From the NCBI RefSeq assembly GCF_000467125.1, contig NZ_BATJ01000002.1:248001-312000 (forward strand): a DNA stretch of 64,000 nucleotides, written 5' to 3'. The notes under the pieces are model-generated. The model saw only the letters and a program-made list of their open reading frames with translations. It was not told where the DNA came from and ran no database searches. Position numbers and translations under genes: made by a program. Origin of the DNA: Vibrio proteolyticus NBRC 13287. GTDB taxonomy: Bacteria > Pseudomonadota > Gammaproteobacteria > Enterobacterales > Vibrionaceae. Below are positions 10,493 to 19,882 of the stretch, piece by piece. Positions within the stretch are counted from its first letter, which is position 1; every line of letters begins with the position of its first letter.

Positions 10493-10508
10493 TGTATATT
10501 GTATAAAA
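10493..10508 (-). promoter_or_regulatory. Shared operator motif, copy 1 (upstream of oppA)
   Basis: The reverse complement reads TTTTATACAATATACA, an exact match to the consensus I derived from five sites in this window. It lies 41 bp before the oppA ATG, in an AT-rich promoter region. It is the likely site of the GntR/FCD regulator. Confidence 0.7.
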
Positions 10509-10672
10509 TTTATTCTCAATTTGTATTTAACATATTAGTAACAAAGGTTCGGATCCAGAGCTTTCCGGGCTCAGAAAATGAGACCAGAGAAATTTCAGCC
10601 ACACGGGTTCGCGCTTTGCCTCGTTCAGGCTTGATCCGAGTGGAAGAGGAATAGATTAATAAATTCAGATGG

Positions 10673-11434
10673 TTACTTAGGAAAAGACTCAGAGACGTGT
10701 TTGAGCAGAGCACCATCGATATTGGGCAGGCCATCAGAGAACAGGATCTGTTTTCCGGGCGTACAGCGCATCATAATGTTGGTTTCTTCGCCTTCGTCAT
10801 TGGAGCAGTTGATCGCATTCAGCTCAATCAGTTTTACGTAGAGATCGTCTTCAAGCTGAGCCCGTTGGGTTGGGGTCAGGCGAATTCGTCCAACGCACAC
10901 GCCGGGGTTAACTTGGTGAGAAAGGGATTCTTTCTGGAAACGGTGGCGAAATAGGGTGTCGATGTCGGATCCTTCCTTGAGCAGAAAGCGTCGTCCGGAA
11001 CGATAGAACAGCCCATCGCCAAAGTCCTCAATGTAGCCGAGAATTTCGGCAATACGCAGGTAAAATCGCAAACTGGTATCGGACAGATTGTATTCTTCGG
11101 CGATTGCTTCCGGTGCCAGATTGCGCGAGGTGACCATATAGATGAAGTCCATCAGATACGGGTGTTCAAGAAACAGCTTGCCTTGCTCCTCGGTCACAAA
11201 CTGTTCGTTCTCGTGCTGGATCTGATTGGCCAGTTTGGTCAACTCAATCAGGTTGGTATTGAGGTAATTGACGTACATCAGAATCTTATCAAGCCCCAGG
11301 GATGGGCTATGCAGATGACGCTTGATACTTGAAAGAGGAATGCCGGTTTTTTCCGATAAGGAGCTGTAACACAGCCCCTCGTCTTTGATTTTTTTTCTGA
11401 TCGCTGCAAGCAAAAATTTCGGTCCGATGTGCAT
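10673..11434 (-). CDS. Orphan helix-turn-helix regulator, two HTH modules, unknown ligand
   Basis: I do not recognise a named family for this 253-residue protein. Residues about 8-65 look like a Cro/XRE-type HTH (SSLSEKTGIPLSSIKRHLHS). A second winged-HTH-like segment follows near residues 100-140 (LAPEAIAEEYNLSDTSLRFYLRIAEILGYI). The C-terminal half (about 150-253) has no motif I can name; it contains a Cys pair and ends LLKHVSESFPK. It lies 36 bp after gntR on the same strand and about 220 bp before oppA, so it could be co-transcribed with gntR. A role in controlling opp or sensing peptides is only positional inference. Confidence 0.75.
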   Translation of the reverse strand: MHIGPKFLLAAIRKKIKDEGLCYSSLSEKTGIPLSSIKRHLHSPSLGLDKILMYVNYLNTNLIELTKLANQIQHENEQFVTEEQGKLFLEHPYLMDFIYMVTSRNLAPEAIAEEYNLSDTSLRFYLRIAEILGYIEDFGDGLFYRSGRRFLLKEGSDIDTLFRHRFQKESLSHQVNPGVCVGRIRLTPTQRAQLEDDLYVKLIELNAINCSNDEGEETNIMMRCTPGKQILFSDGLPNIDGALLKHVSESFPK

Positions 11435-11470
11435 CCGTTCTCTCCGAGCCGTGGTTTAACTGAGGTGGTG

Positions 11471-12133
11471 TTATTGCCTTTCCAGTAGTAAGTCGCGGAT
11501 GGCGCTGCCAGCTTCGAGTATGTGTTTTTTCAGCAGATACTTAGCGCCCTCGATGTCGCGGTTCTGGCACATCTCAAACAGCGCCAGATGTTCGTTTTCG
11601 GCTTTCTCAATGCCTGTGGTGAACAGCAGTTGCAGACGAATATAACGGTCACATTTGGTGTTGAGGTTATATATCACGTCCATGGTTTCGGGCATGTTGG
11701 CAGGCGCGTAGAGGGCTTTGTGGAACTCATAGTTATAGTTGCTCCATTCTTCCACTTCGTCGCCGCTGTTAACAATACTTTCAAAGCGCTCACGTACCTG
11801 GCGGGCACGCTCCAAATCCGCGTTGGTCATGTTTTGAATGGCGCGCTCAAGGATGTGGCATTCAACCACGGCGCGCAGCTCAAACAGCTCGTCAATTTTA
11901 TCGGGCGACAGCTCGGTAACGGTGGCCCCTTTGTGCGGCTCAAAGCTGACCAGCCCCTGAGCTTCGAGTTGTACCAAGGCTTCACGAACAGGGATCCGGC
12001 TGACGTTAAACTCTTTGGCCAGTGCGTCCTGACGCAGCGGCTGGCCGGTTTTCAGTTCACCCTTGAGGATCTGAGCGCGAATTGCTTCCTCGACCAATTG
12101 GGTCCGCGTTTTAAAAACGGGTTTCTGTGACAT
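11471..12133 (-). CDS. GntR family regulator, FCD subfamily; probable regulator of the peptide/hydroxyproline genes
   Basis: The open frame runs up to 12274, but the best start is the ATG at 12133 (MSQKPVFKTR...), preceded by CTGGAGACGAGG; this gives 220 residues, normal for FCD regulators. The N-terminal winged HTH contains LAKEFNVSRIPVREALVQLEAQGLV. The all-helical C-terminal FCD domain shows the acidic and histidine residues that usually hold a metal or carboxylate ligand (ELRAVVECHILERA, YNYEFHKALY, EHLALFEMC, KKHI). A copy of the 16-bp motif sits 24 bp upstream of the ATG, which suggests autoregulation. It lies between the opp operon and the hydroxyproline genes. The ligand may be a pathway intermediate; that is inference. 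Confidence 0.88.
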   Translation of the reverse strand: MSQKPVFKTRTQLVEEAIRAQILKGELKTGQPLRQDALAKEFNVSRIPVREALVQLEAQGLVSFEPHKGATVTELSPDKIDELFELRAVVECHILERAIQNMTNADLERARQVRERFESIVNSGDEVEEWSNYNYEFHKALYAPANMPETMDVIYNLNTKCDRYIRLQLLFTTGIEKAENEHLALFEMCQNRDIEGAKYLLKKHILEAGSAIRDLLLERQ

Positions 12134-12157
12134 CCTCGTCTCCAGCATTCTGAAATA

Positions 12158-12173
12158 TTTTATCCAATATACA
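12158..12173 (+). promoter_or_regulatory. Shared operator motif, copy 2 (upstream of gntR)
   Basis: TTTTATCCAATATACA matches the consensus in 15 of 16 positions. It is centred in the gntR promoter, 24 bp before the ATG, consistent with autoregulation. Confidence 0.65.
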
Positions 12174-12237
12174 CTAGTGTAGTGATTTTGAATCCTGAGC
12201 CGACTATATGTCCCGGTTTTTGAGAGCTGAGCGCAAC

Positions 12238-12263
12238 AAAAAGGCACCGGTTGGTGGCTTTTT
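12238..12263. terminator. Terminator-like hairpin in the gap upstream of gntR
   Basis: AAAAAG-CACC pairs with GGTG-CTTTTT around a GGTT loop with a single G:G mismatch, flanked by A and T runs on both sides. The gap 12134-12459 otherwise shows only operator copy 2; a short open frame there has no recognisable content. Confidence 0.45.
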
Positions 12264-12459
12264 AACCGTGCCAAGAGTAATCTCCTCAGTGAGCTTTACA
12301 CGTTATTTCCATGTCGATACTACAAAAAGGTGCGCATATGGGCTTTATTCTGCACACCATGGAGCCGGCGATGAAGGAAGATTGGCAGGGGGCAGGCGGA
12401 ACAATTCACCCGGTGTCGGTAACGTCAAATCCTTTTTGATTGATATTCCGAACGGATAA

Positions 12460-12496
12460 GAAAAAGGCCCTGCTGTCCGGTTGGGAGCGACAGGGC
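12460..12496 (-). terminator. Rho-independent terminator of the alpha/beta hydrolase gene
   Basis: On the minus strand GCCCTGTC pairs with GACAGCAGGGC (one bulge) and CCTTTTT follows. It begins 14 bp after the hydrolase stop codon. Confidence 0.8.
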
Positions 12497-12509
12497 ACGA
12501 GTTAAACAG

Positions 12510-13532
12510 TTAACCTAAGCGACCGAAAGCCTCTGCAACCATATCGATCAACCGTGTATGAATCTCGCTTCGTGAACCTTGGTCGCCATCTTTACAAATA
12601 GGTTCATCGATGCCTTCTTCCTTAGCGATTTCCGAAGCATTCGGCTTACACAATCCAAACATCGAAAAATGGCTGGCATTCTCTATTATTTTGTAGGTAC
12701 TGTCGGGGATAACGGCCGCGACCTTTGACGCCTGTGCCGTTTTAGGAATGTCTTCCTTTTTGCCAAGATTTACCAGCATGACCGGAATGGTAATTTCTGA
12801 AAATGTATTTACTGCAAAAATGTCAGAGGGCACAGGATCAATCGCCATGGCGAATTTAATTCGATTATCTTGGTTATCTCGGCTGGCCGACTCCGGATTT
12901 ATCTTACGCAAGTCAACACCACTCAAGCGCACCCAGTCACACAGTGATGCATTGAGATCCATCGTGTCACAATAGCTCATCAACAACTCGGGGGCGATTC
13001 GAGCACCTGCAATCGATAACGCAGTACCACCGCCCATCGACATACCTAAAACGCCTATTTTGTCGAAGTTAATATGCGCTCTGAACGCTGTATTTTTCTC
13101 AATAGCGTTAAGCGTCTCCGAAAGGTCAGATGCTCTCAGCCATAACTTCATTGTTTCTAATGCCGAGCGGTCAGGGCCTGTATTGCCAGGGTGAGTCGGA
13201 GCCACTACGATAAACCCTTTTTCAGCAAGCGGTGTTGCAAGCCAACTCATGGCCTCAGCCCGCCCTCCTAAGCCAGCGCCATGGGAAAGAAGAATAAGAG
13301 GGAACCGGCTGTTTGCGATAGGCGCATCCCGCATCGCTGGCGTGCCTTCAAAAAAGATGTTTTCACCGAGGATTACCTTCTTACCTCCCGGTAATGCAGG
13401 ATACCAAACCGTGACTTGAAGATTCGCTGCTCGTTCTTGAGAAGCAATCTGAAGTTGTTGCACACCGATGTCATACGCAAAAGCATTTGTTTGTAGCAGA
13501 ATGAGCATCAATACAGTATTCAAAAATTTCAT
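12510..13532 (-). CDS. Exported alpha/beta hydrolase (dienelactone hydrolase / PAF-acetylhydrolase-like)
   Basis: The 340-residue product has a signal peptide (1-19, TNAFA). The hydrolase core contains an oxyanion motif SHGAGLGG (about 83-90), the nucleophile elbow GMSMGG with Ser165, a probable acid around DPVPSD, and the histidine in ENASHFSMF. This matches predicted esterases/dienelactone hydrolases of the form 'XX-dienelactone hydrolase'. The substrate is unknown. It is AT-richer than the opp and hydroxyproline genes on either side, lies beside attC-like sites and is transcribed with its own terminator. It may therefore be part of the cassette-type insertion rather than the ancestral locus. 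Confidence 0.8.
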   Translation of the reverse strand: MKFLNTVLMLILLQTNAFAYDIGVQQLQIASQERAANLQVTVWYPALPGGKKVILGENIFFEGTPAMRDAPIANSRFPLILLSHGAGLGGRAEAMSWLATPLAEKGFIVVAPTHPGNTGPDRSALETMKLWLRASDLSETLNAIEKNTAFRAHINFDKIGVLGMSMGGGTALSIAGARIAPELLMSYCDTMDLNASLCDWVRLSGVDLRKINPESASRDNQDNRIKFAMAIDPVPSDIFAVNTFSEITIPVMLVNLGKKEDIPKTAQASKVAAVIPDSTYKIIENASHFSMFGLCKPNASEIAKEEGIDEPICKDGDQGSRSEIHTRLIDMVAEAFGRLG

Positions 13533-13567
13533 TACTAGAGGATTCCTTTTATGTTCTCACTTCTTGC

Positions 13568-13694
13568 GTAACGCCCGGTTAATAAAAGGGGGAGCAACGC
13601 TACCACCTGACTAAAAATAGCACCTTAAACCCATTTCCTAACATAGAGAGAAAAGTCTCAGTGTTGATAGTCCCCCTTGAACACGTTGATATGC
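13568..13694 (+). repeat. Degenerate attC-like site A (integron recombination site)
   Basis: It begins GTAACGCCCGGTTAA and GGGGGAGCAACGCTA, nearly the same as the 5' half of site B. It ends CCCCTTGAACACGTTGATATGC, which aligns with CCTTAAACGCTTTGTTATGC at the end of site B. The span is about 127 bp, the size of Vibrio cholerae repeats. The core triplet GTTA has decayed to TTGATA, so it is probably inactive. Confidence 0.5.
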
Positions 13695-13769
13695 TTATTT
13701 TCTCCTGACAGATTTTGACACTATTGCATTACATACTTATATCAACGTTTATAAACCGTTGAGTACATT

Positions 13770-14132
13770 ATGTTTAAAATTGATTCCTTTGTTCTATATG
13801 TCACTGATGTAAGTAAAAGCAAACACTTCTATGCCAGTATTTTTGAGTGTGAGCCAAATGTCCTTTCGCCTACATTTGTTGCTTTGGACTTCGCTGATAA
13901 TGTAACGATAACCTTGAAACAACGAGACGCCTTAACACCAAAAAGTACTATAACAGGCGGTGGTACTGAACTTTCAATGCCAGTGACTGATAAAAGCACA
14001 CTGGATGAACTGTATCAGTCATGGATAGAGAAAGGCGTTGAATTTGTGCAACACCCAGAAAGTTCCATTTTCGGTGTCAATTTCGTAGCCGTTGACCCAG
14101 ATGGCCACAGAATCAGGGTATTTGCCGGATAA
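13770..14132 (+). CDS. VOC superfamily protein (glyoxalase/bleomycin-resistance-like)
   Basis: The 120-residue single-domain protein begins FKIDSFVLYVTDVSKSKHFYASIF and ends NFVAVDPDGHRIRVFAG, the classic beta-alpha-beta-beta-beta halves of the vicinal-oxygen-chelate fold. Such proteins include glyoxalases, dioxygenases and drug-binding proteins; the exact activity cannot be read from sequence. The usual metal His near the N-terminus appears to be Asp/Ser-like here, so it may bind rather than catalyse. It is a typical integron cassette gene, with an attC-like site before it and a clear one after it. Confidence 0.82.
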   Translation: MFKIDSFVLYVTDVSKSKHFYASIFECEPNVLSPTFVALDFADNVTITLKQRDALTPKSTITGGGTELSMPVTDKSTLDELYQSWIEKGVEFVQHPESSIFGVNFVAVDPDGHRIRVFAG

Positions 14133-14138
14133 CTTTAC

Positions 14139-14172
14139 GAAAGCCACTACCAATCCTGATAGTGGCTTTCTG
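14139..14172 (+). terminator. Hairpin after the VOC gene
   Basis: GAAAGCCACTA pairs with TAGTGGCTTTC around a 10-nt loop. The T-run is short (TTTCTGT). It lies 6 bp after the stop codon and just before attC site B. Confidence 0.6.
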
Positions 14173-14179
14173 TAAAACA

Positions 14180-14302
14180 TAACGCCGTGTTAAGAGGTGA
14201 GCAACGCTAATCAACAAGCCTAATCCATTGTGCTGTCAACACTAAAGCCGATTCGAACCCAAAATACCAAGCGTTGCGAATCGGCCTTAAACGCTTTGTT
14301 AT
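14180..14302 (+). repeat. attC site B, VCR-like (integron cassette recombination site)
   Basis: The 123-bp element starts TAACGCCGTGTTAAGAGG and ends CCTTAAACGCTTTGTTATGC, imperfect inverted ends. The inner pair GCAACGC/GCGTTGC matches exactly. This is the architecture and length of Vibrio superintegron attC sites. It follows the VOC gene as the 3' end of that cassette. Confidence 0.75.
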
Positions 14303-14323
14303 GCAGCGATTCAAAGTAAACGC

Positions 14324-14878
14324 TTATTCCCAAGAAATTACGCTGTCATAGACCTGACAATTAACCACTGAACTGCCTGAATCTACTATGAATAGTTGTT
14401 GAACTTCAGATACCGGGTAGATTAAATACGCCGAACATTCAGCACTTTGACCATTACCTACGACAACTTTAGTCCCTGCTTTCAATGTGCATTTCGAAAG
14501 CTTATCCAACGGTGACCATTGATAGCAAATCTCATAGTTTTTCCTATACTCCGCTGTCTTCCCTGAGGGAAGTTCAAGTGCCCACCATTGACCGAATTGA
14601 CTGTTAGGGTTTGTACTATTCCATGCTCGATAGATAGTCACATCTTGCGTATTTTGATATACAGCACCTTGGCACAATTTGCCTTGTAACGGCTCTCCGA
14701 GTGATTGAGCAAGCAGCGATGGGTCTGGGATTGGTTTAAATTTGTTACTTAGTTCACCACTGATACCCGTAGTACCTATACACGATTCTCCCACTGACGT
14801 TTCTGTAACTGCTGATTTGTTCGTACAGCCTTGAATCACAGCTATCAGCGCGAAACCTAAAATCCTTTTCATATTCAA
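14324..14878 (-). CDS. Small putative lipoprotein, function unknown (cassette gene)
   Basis: The 184-residue product has a short lipoprotein signal, with the lipobox-like VIQGC placing Cys18 as the acylated residue (Gln at -2 is unusual). The mature part is rich in Ser/Thr with several cysteines (CIGTT, LCQG, ICYQW, CTLKAG, ECSAY, NCQVY) that could form disulfides. It contains one WWALELPSGKT stretch. I do not recognise the family. It lies in reverse orientation between attC sites B and C, which is the arrangement of an inverted cassette gene. Confidence 0.72.
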   Translation of the reverse strand: MNMKRILGFALIAVIQGCTNKSAVTETSVGESCIGTTGISGELSNKFKPIPDPSLLAQSLGEPLQGKLCQGAVYQNTQDVTIYRAWNSTNPNSQFGQWWALELPSGKTAEYRKNYEICYQWSPLDKLSKCTLKAGTKVVVGNGQSAECSAYLIYPVSEVQQLFIVDSGSSVVNCQVYDSVISWE

Positions 14879-14911
14879 CTCCTGGAAATCAATACTTATC
14901 GTTTAGCTGCA

Positions 14912-14986
14912 TAACACCGTAATCGCTAAATCCAACGCATACTAAAAATGCCACGCGTGCCACATCCCTCTTAAACGCCTTGTTAG
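14912..14986 (+). repeat. attC-like site C (short)
   Basis: This 75-bp element starts GCATAACACC and ends CTCTTAAACGCCTTGTTAG, with the same 3' end motif (TTAAACG..TTGTTA) as site B. The 5' half has diverged. It sits at the junction between the lipoprotein cassette and the VOC pseudogene, exactly where a cassette boundary is expected. Confidence 0.6.
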
Positions 14987-15354
14987 CCCTCTCCCTCGTG
15001 ACACACCATTTCGATGTTGTGTCCGTCTGGGCCAATAACGAACGCCGCATAATATGTACCACTATAGTTTGGGCTCAAACCTGGTGCCCCATTGTCTTAG
15101 GCTCCGAATTCCAGTGCGACACGATGAAAGCTATCAACCTGCTCCCGATTTTCAGCAACAAATGCCAAATGTAGATGAGATGGGGTTTCGACCGGTTGGA
15201 GACGGATACACAGTGATGTTTTACCATCAGCGCTAAGTTCAATACCGAGTTCTCCTTCAGACACGACCTCTATGCCAATTGGCGCTAGAACCTTAAGAAA
15301 GAACGCCTTGCTTTTTTCATAATCGCGAACGCCAAATACGACGTGATCAAACAT
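14983..15354 (-). pseudogene. VOC/glyoxalase-family gene with in-frame stop
   Basis: Read from the ATG at 15354, the frame encodes MFDHVVFGVRDYEKSKAFFL..., a VOC protein, until a TAA at 15097-15099 after ALEFGA. In the same frame it then continues for 37 codons as DNGAPG...NYSGTYYAAFVIGPDGHNIEMV and stops at 14983. The second part is the normal C-terminal half of the same VOC family, so a single nonsense change (family context suggests Lys to stop) has cut a 123-residue gene at residue 85. Its proper stop overlaps the GTTA core of attC site C. It is a different gene from the VOC at 13770. Confidence 0.8.
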
Positions 15355-15783
15355 ATTTTCTCCTTAATTAATATCTATTGGTGTCGGGCTAACACTCACT
15401 AGTCGGCTAAACTCCGTCTTTAATCATCCTATAATGTAGTGTTCTTTAACGAGGATTAATTGATGATCAAGAGGCTACTGAAAACAATAGGATATTAGCT
15501 TGAAAAATACCGAATAATTTTCATTGTTATAATTTCTTGGCTCCTTAGGTTCAGCTTTTGTATTACAAATTAAACCGTAATTGGGTCAGTTTCTTCACAC
15601 AATCACAAGAAAGCACATGGAGCGTTTTATTCTCGCGCTGACTTGTTTTTATTGTTGTGCGCCGGCCACCACATTCAGAGCGGGTGGGTTTAAACATTTT
15701 CATAAGTCGCCCTTGTTGGGCATTTCTTCAACATTATAAGTTTTAAAGCGAAATCGTTTGAAATGCTTAAAAGGCAAACAATG
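15355..15783. other. Gap of about 430 bp with degraded cassette remnants
   Basis: A sequence resembling an attC left end (GGGCTAACACTCACTAG, from 15387) lies 33 bp upstream of the pseudogene start, but no matching right end follows. At 15463 an ATG with a GAGGATT ribosome site opens MIKRLLKTIGY, then a TAG, then LEKYRIIFIVIISWLLRF in the same frame up to 15573. That could be a broken small membrane protein gene. The DNA is AT-rich. I see no RNA gene or other structure. Confidence 0.35.
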
Positions 15784-15809
15784 AAAAGCCCGCAATGTAT
15801 GCGGGCTTA
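15784..15809 (-). terminator. Rho-independent terminator of the epimerase-dehydrogenase operon
   Basis: On the minus strand AAGCCCGCA pairs with TGCGGGCTT, followed by TTC. It lies about 45 bp after the semialdehyde dehydrogenase stop codon. Confidence 0.8.
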
Positions 15810-15854
15810 GTGATGTGTGGTGAATTACACCCAACTAGTGCCTGTTTGTTTGGC

Positions 15855-17387
<1,533 letters not shown>

Positions 17388-18389
17388 TTATTTCACTTCA
17401 AAGCCATAGGCGTATGGGTCATCGTCGTCGACCCAGATGGTGTTGTGTCCGTAGACCTGTGCCCAGCCTTCGATGCTTGGCAGAATGGCCGGTTGATCGC
17501 CGACTTGCGTGGTGCCTTCGATGCGGCCATGGAACAGGCTGCCGATAATGCTCTCGTGAATGAAATTGTCTCCCTCAGCCAGTCGCCCTTTGGCATGCCA
17601 TTGCGCCATGCGAGCACTGGTGCCCGTACCGCACGGTGAACGGTCGAGGGCTTTGTCGCCGTAGAACACCGCGTTGCGCGCGGTGGCATTTTCCTGAGTC
17701 GGGGCGCCGGTCCACAGTACATGGGAGACGCCACACACGGTGGGATCGTCTGGGTGTACGCATTGCACCGTTTCAGAGACGGCCAGACGAACTTTCGGGC
17801 TGAGCATCAGGATTTCGTCCGGCGAGTAGTGTTCAAGGCCGGGAAAGTTAGATTGCGGATCCACGATGGCGTAGTAGTTACCGCCGTAGGCCACATCGAC
17901 ACTGATCTCACCCAGTCCCTCGACATAGACTTTGACATCGCGGTGGGCCAGATAAGCCGGGACATTAAAGATTTTCACTGAGGTGACCTTGTCACCTTGT
18001 GTCTGATAGTGAACCTCAATCTGACCGGCCGGGACATCAAGGAGCAGGCGTCCAGGTTGTCTGGGATGAATCAGTTTATGCTCGAGTGCGGCGGTGACCG
18101 TGCCGATGGTGCCGTGGCCGCACATCGGCAGGCAGCCACTGGTTTCAATGAACAAAATGGCGGCATCGGCATTGTCGCTGCAAGGAGGGAGCACCACAGA
18201 ACCTGACATCATCGAATGGCCGCGGGGTTCAAACATCAGTGCCTGGCGAATCCAGTCGTAATGCTCAAGGAAGTACTGGCGCTTTTCGCTCATGGTGTTG
18301 CCTTGCAAAGGCGGAACGCCGCCCGCGACCAACCGTACCGGATTGCCACAGGTATGGGCATCGATACAGAAAAAGGTCCCCTGTCTCAT
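17388..18389 (-). CDS. 4-hydroxyproline 2-epimerase (proline racemase family)
   Basis: The enzyme converts trans-4-hydroxy-L-proline to cis-4-hydroxy-D-proline. The start chosen is the ATG at 18389 (MRQGTFFCIDAHTCG), with AAGGAGCTGAAA before it; an earlier ATG at 18434 lacks a ribosome site. This gives 333 residues, the family norm. Both catalytic cysteines are present: Cys90 in MCGHGTIG and Cys253 in SPCGTGTSA. Context (dehydrogenase, DHDPS-family deaminase, semialdehyde dehydrogenase) favours 4-hydroxyproline over proline as substrate. It is co-transcribed with the aldehyde dehydrogenase and divergent from the FAD oxidoreductase. Confidence 0.92.
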   Translation of the reverse strand: MRQGTFFCIDAHTCGNPVRLVAGGVPPLQGNTMSEKRQYFLEHYDWIRQALMFEPRGHSMMSGSVVLPPCSDNADAAILFIETSGCLPMCGHGTIGTVTAALEHKLIHPRQPGRLLLDVPAGQIEVHYQTQGDKVTSVKIFNVPAYLAHRDVKVYVEGLGEISVDVAYGGNYYAIVDPQSNFPGLEHYSPDEILMLSPKVRLAVSETVQCVHPDDPTVCGVSHVLWTGAPTQENATARNAVFYGDKALDRSPCGTGTSARMAQWHAKGRLAEGDNFIHESIIGSLFHGRIEGTTQVGDQPAILPSIEGWAQVYGHNTIWVDDDDPYAYGFEVK

Positions 18390-18456
18390 TTTCAGCTCCT
18401 TGAATAAGAAATCGATTGAAGTACACCTTAGCAATGTTATCGTGGTGTTAAATATA

Positions 18457-18472
18457 TTTTATACAATTTATT
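18457..18472 (+). promoter_or_regulatory. Shared operator motif, copy 3 (divergent promoter)
   Basis: TTTTATACAATTTATT matches the first 11 consensus positions exactly and 13 of 16 overall. It lies 67 bp before the epimerase start and 28 bp before the oxidoreductase start, so one site could control both directions. Confidence 0.6.
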
Positions 18473-18500
18473 TTATGAAGTGTGATGCGGAGCAAAACTC

Positions 18501-19757
18501 ATGATGAATCAGGGTGAGACGAAAAAAGGCACCATAGGTGTAGTCGGGGCTGGCGTGATTGGTCTGGCCATTGGTCTGAAACTGCAACAACAAGGTTATC
18601 AGGTGACCTTGTTTGACCCTCATGGCGCGGGCAATGGTTGTTCAAAAGGCAATGCCGGACACATTGCCACTGAGCAGATCTTTCCTCTGGCGACTCCGGG
18701 CTTGCTACCGCAACTGCCTAAGATGCTGTGGGCTGCTGATGGACCAGTGTCTGTCCGTTGGCAGGACTTGCCGAAAACCCTGGGCTGGATGCTGCGCTTT
18801 TTGTTCCAGGCGAGACCTACGGCGACGGTGCGCGCAACTCAGGCGTTGATCGGCCTGAATCAGAAAGCGGTGGCAAGCTGGCACACATTGCTCGATTCCA
18901 TCGGTAGGCGCGAGCTGCTCAAAATGGACGGTTCGCTGCTCACGTTTGAAAGTGAACGACTCTTTCAACGTTATCAACCCACGCTCAAAGCGTTGCGTGC
19001 GGCGGGTGTCGCGTGCGAAATCTGGTCGGCTGAGCACATTCGGGAACGGGTCCCAGCGCTCAGTCATCAGGTGCATGCGGGGGTGTTTTTCCCTCAAACC
19101 GGTCATAGCATTGAGCCTTACCATTTGTGTAAAACACTGGAACGGGCGCTGCTCCAATTGGGAGGGAGCGTGGAAGCGTGTGAAGTGATGAAGATTCGCC
19201 CCGGCGGCACGCTTTTGACAGAACGTGGACAGGTTACCTGCGACAAGGTGATCATCGCCGCCGGCGCTTACTCAGCGCCTTTGGTGCGGGATTTAACAGG
19301 AGTTCGGGTGCCTCTGCAAGCCGAGCGCGGCTATCACCTGATGGTATCTAACCCGGCGCCGGTATTGCCGTTTCCGATCAGCTCTGCCGATCGAAAATTT
19401 ATTATGACCCCGATGACCGGCGGTTTGCGTTTGGCTGGTACGGTCGAGTATGCCGATATCAATGCGCCAGCCAATATGCGCCGTGCCGATATGCTGCTTT
19501 CGATGGCGGATACGCTGCTGGAGCAAGGCCTCAGCCCAGAGCAAAAAGGCGATACCTGGATGGGTAACCGGCCGTCGACCTGTGACTCTCTGCCGGTTAT
19601 CGATCAGTGTTTTGACGGCCGAATTTTACTGGCGTTTGGCCATCAACATCTGGGGTTGACTCAGGCGGCGATTACCGCTGATTTGATTGCAGCGATGGTA
19701 AATGATGACACTCCAGCGTTGGATGTGGCGCCGTTCACACTCCAACGGTTTGTTTAG
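18501..19757 (+). CDS. FAD-dependent D-amino-acid / D-hydroxyproline dehydrogenase (DadA-like)
   Basis: The 418-residue DAO-fold flavoprotein has the N-terminal dinucleotide motif GVVGAGVIGLAIG (residues 13-25) and the C-terminal flavin-contact segment LLAFGHQHLGLTQA. In this gene setting it would oxidise cis-4-hydroxy-D-proline to 1-pyrroline-4-hydroxy-2-carboxylate, passing electrons to the respiratory chain at the inner membrane (family knowledge for DadA/HypO-type enzymes). Two ATGs open the frame; 18501 follows a CGGAGC site. An MTGG...LAGTVEYA stretch is typical of DadA. It is first in the rightward run of the cluster. Confidence 0.9.
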   Translation: MMNQGETKKGTIGVVGAGVIGLAIGLKLQQQGYQVTLFDPHGAGNGCSKGNAGHIATEQIFPLATPGLLPQLPKMLWAADGPVSVRWQDLPKTLGWMLRFLFQARPTATVRATQALIGLNQKAVASWHTLLDSIGRRELLKMDGSLLTFESERLFQRYQPTLKALRAAGVACEIWSAEHIRERVPALSHQVHAGVFFPQTGHSIEPYHLCKTLERALLQLGGSVEACEVMKIRPGGTLLTERGQVTCDKVIIAAGAYSAPLVRDLTGVRVPLQAERGYHLMVSNPAPVLPFPISSADRKFIMTPMTGGLRLAGTVEYADINAPANMRRADMLLSMADTLLEQGLSPEQKGDTWMGNRPSTCDSLPVIDQCFDGRILLAFGHQHLGLTQAAITADLIAAMVNDDTPALDVAPFTLQRFV

Positions 19758-19770
19758 AAAATCTTAAAAT

Positions 19771-19786
19771 TAAATATTGTATAAAA
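19771..19786 (-). promoter_or_regulatory. Shared operator motif, copy 4 (upstream of ABC binding protein)
   Basis: The reverse complement TTTTATACAATATTTA matches the consensus in 14 of 16 positions. It lies in the 125-bp gap between the oxidoreductase and the binding-protein gene and implies a separate promoter for the transporter part. Confidence 0.62.
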
Positions 19787-19882
19787 TATATTTGGTGTTT
19801 ATGTTAATAAAAGGTTAACAAGTGAGCGCGTCTGACAGCGGTAACAAGATGCCTCTCTGAACAACACGAAAAGGAGCAAAAC

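Noticed and set aside
12208..12459. Open frame of 83 codons in the gap right of gntR, plus a 33-codon frame at 12339
   Set aside because: No ribosome site, no recognisable domain, and it crosses a terminator-like hairpin.
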